Source of the DNA: Adiantum capillus-veneris | Taxonomy: Eukaryota; Streptophyta; Polypodiopsida; Polypodiales; Pteridaceae | Length of the DNA stretch: 64,000 nucleotides | Assembly (NCBI GenBank): GCA_014529385.2 | Contig: CM043969.1 | Location: 33,260,446-33,324,445 of the forward strand | Direction of reading: 5' to 3' | Part shown: one piece after another, positions 63,308 to 64,000 of the stretch | Layout of the letters: each line of letters opens with the position of its first letter | Position numbering within the stretch: the first letter of the stretch is position 1 | Notes under the pieces: generated by a model | What the model was told of the DNA's origin: nothing | Database searches by the model: none | What the model saw: only the letters and a program-made list of their open reading frames with translations | Translations under genes and position numbers: made by a program

Positions 63308-63911
63308 TGATAGCCAACTTTCAGAAATCAAGTAAAAAAAAAGAAAAAAAACTCATTTCAGCCCCCCCCCACCGTAACTTTTTTTTTTTCCCCTCCCGCC
63401 CTACGGGCATCGGATAAAACCCTCGCACTCTCTTCCCCCCATTTTCCCTACATACCCCCTTTCCTAATATCTCTCTCCTCCCGATTTACCCTCCCCGGCC
63501 AGGCAGAAACTCAGAGAAGGAACCCCCAAACCCTCTCTCGTGCTCCCTCGGTGTGAGCCGCATGAGAACCCCCCCCCCCCCCCTTCTTTTGCCCGCCAAT
63601 ATTCCCTCCCCCGACCCCTCCTCCCTCTTCCCCTCACCGCTCGCCTCACCCTCCCTCGGCTCATTCACACCCCCCTCTTTGGACCGCAGATATATTCCCT
63701 TACACCCCCCCCACCCCCCTTGACTTATTTCCCCCTCGTCCTCAAGCCCCATGCAGGACAACACCACCCCCCCCCTCTCCCTCTCACCCACACATCTCCC
63801 ATACCCCGCCATTCCCCCTCTCCCCTCACTCTCCCTCACACACTCCCTCTATCTCTTATCCCCTCACCCCTATCCCCTCCCCCTCTCCCTCATTCTCCCT
63901 CTCACGGCCAC

Positions 63912-63997
<86 letters not shown>

Positions 63998-64000
63998 GCG
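63308..64000. repeat. Pyrimidine-only-like C/T-rich tract ending in (CT)n
   Basis: From 63361 the + strand is overwhelmingly C and T, with C8-C13 runs (63363, 63571, 63764) and a (CT)n from 63919 to the near end. Open frames on the minus strand (63464-63664, 63486-63839) are G/E/R-rich products of that bias. It abuts the V gag end abruptly; no LTR or gene is visible. Confidence 0.75.

Noticed and set aside
63464-63839. Gly/Glu/Arg-rich minus-strand ORFs
   Set aside because: Result of the extreme C/T bias of the + strand; no stops because TAA/TAG/TGA are rare in such composition.

Overview
The window looks like nuclear DNA from a land plant with a large, retrotransposon-rich genome. The evidence is several families of Gypsy-type LTR retrotransposons with plant-style primer binding sites, long AG/CT and AC microsatellites, foldback elements and a MITE, and almost no intact host gene. 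A seed-free plant (fern, lycophyte or bryophyte) would fit, but nothing here fixes the taxon. No rRNA, tRNA or CRISPR was recognised.

Layout. 1-7080: low-copy sequence with fragments of unrecognised genes, one unit with its own TATA box (2773) and poly(A) signal (4381), and a hairpin element carrying G27 and C91 runs (4460-4983). 7090-40200: a giant imperfect inverted duplication. Its left arm is 8331-18020 and its right arm is 18331-40197, with a spacer of about 310 bp. Each arm carries, from the centre outward, a decayed Gypsy gag/protease (X), a retroelement 5'-end module (R), MITE-like inverted-repeat units and an orphan multi-segment protein gene. The right arm has been stretched by a 12.7-kb LTR retrotransposon (Y, 19104-31798, antisense), whose 3' LTR holds a solo LTR (20410-23116), by a second solo LTR (31992-33466) and by a 292-bp MITE (35042-35333). 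40197-41257 is a third copy of module R.

41258-49380 is element Z: LTR, PBS, two micro-ORFs, gag, protease, an antisense ORF, and seven ~285-bp repeats each headed by a 22-bp dyad. 49384-63307 is element V (LTR, tRNA-Asp-type PBS, leader repeats with a different 22-bp dyad, gag). It is interrupted by the complete but decayed element W (51523-60399, antisense), which itself holds an LTR related to Y (54250-55947). 63360-64000 is extremely pyrimidine-rich.

Two things stand out as possibly undescribed. (1) A family of 60-72-residue micro-ORFs (types a and b) is conserved mainly at the protein level in otherwise different Gypsy families, inside the Y LTRs or just upstream of gag in Z and W. In the Y family the two ORFs overlap by ATGA. 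(2) Two ~285-bp tandem arrays share the same geometry (9-bp arm, 4-nt loop, 9-bp arm) but have completely different dyad sequences, each homogeneous within its own array. Most clean LTR insertions in the window also give 4-bp target-site duplications. All identities are by eye; no search was run.
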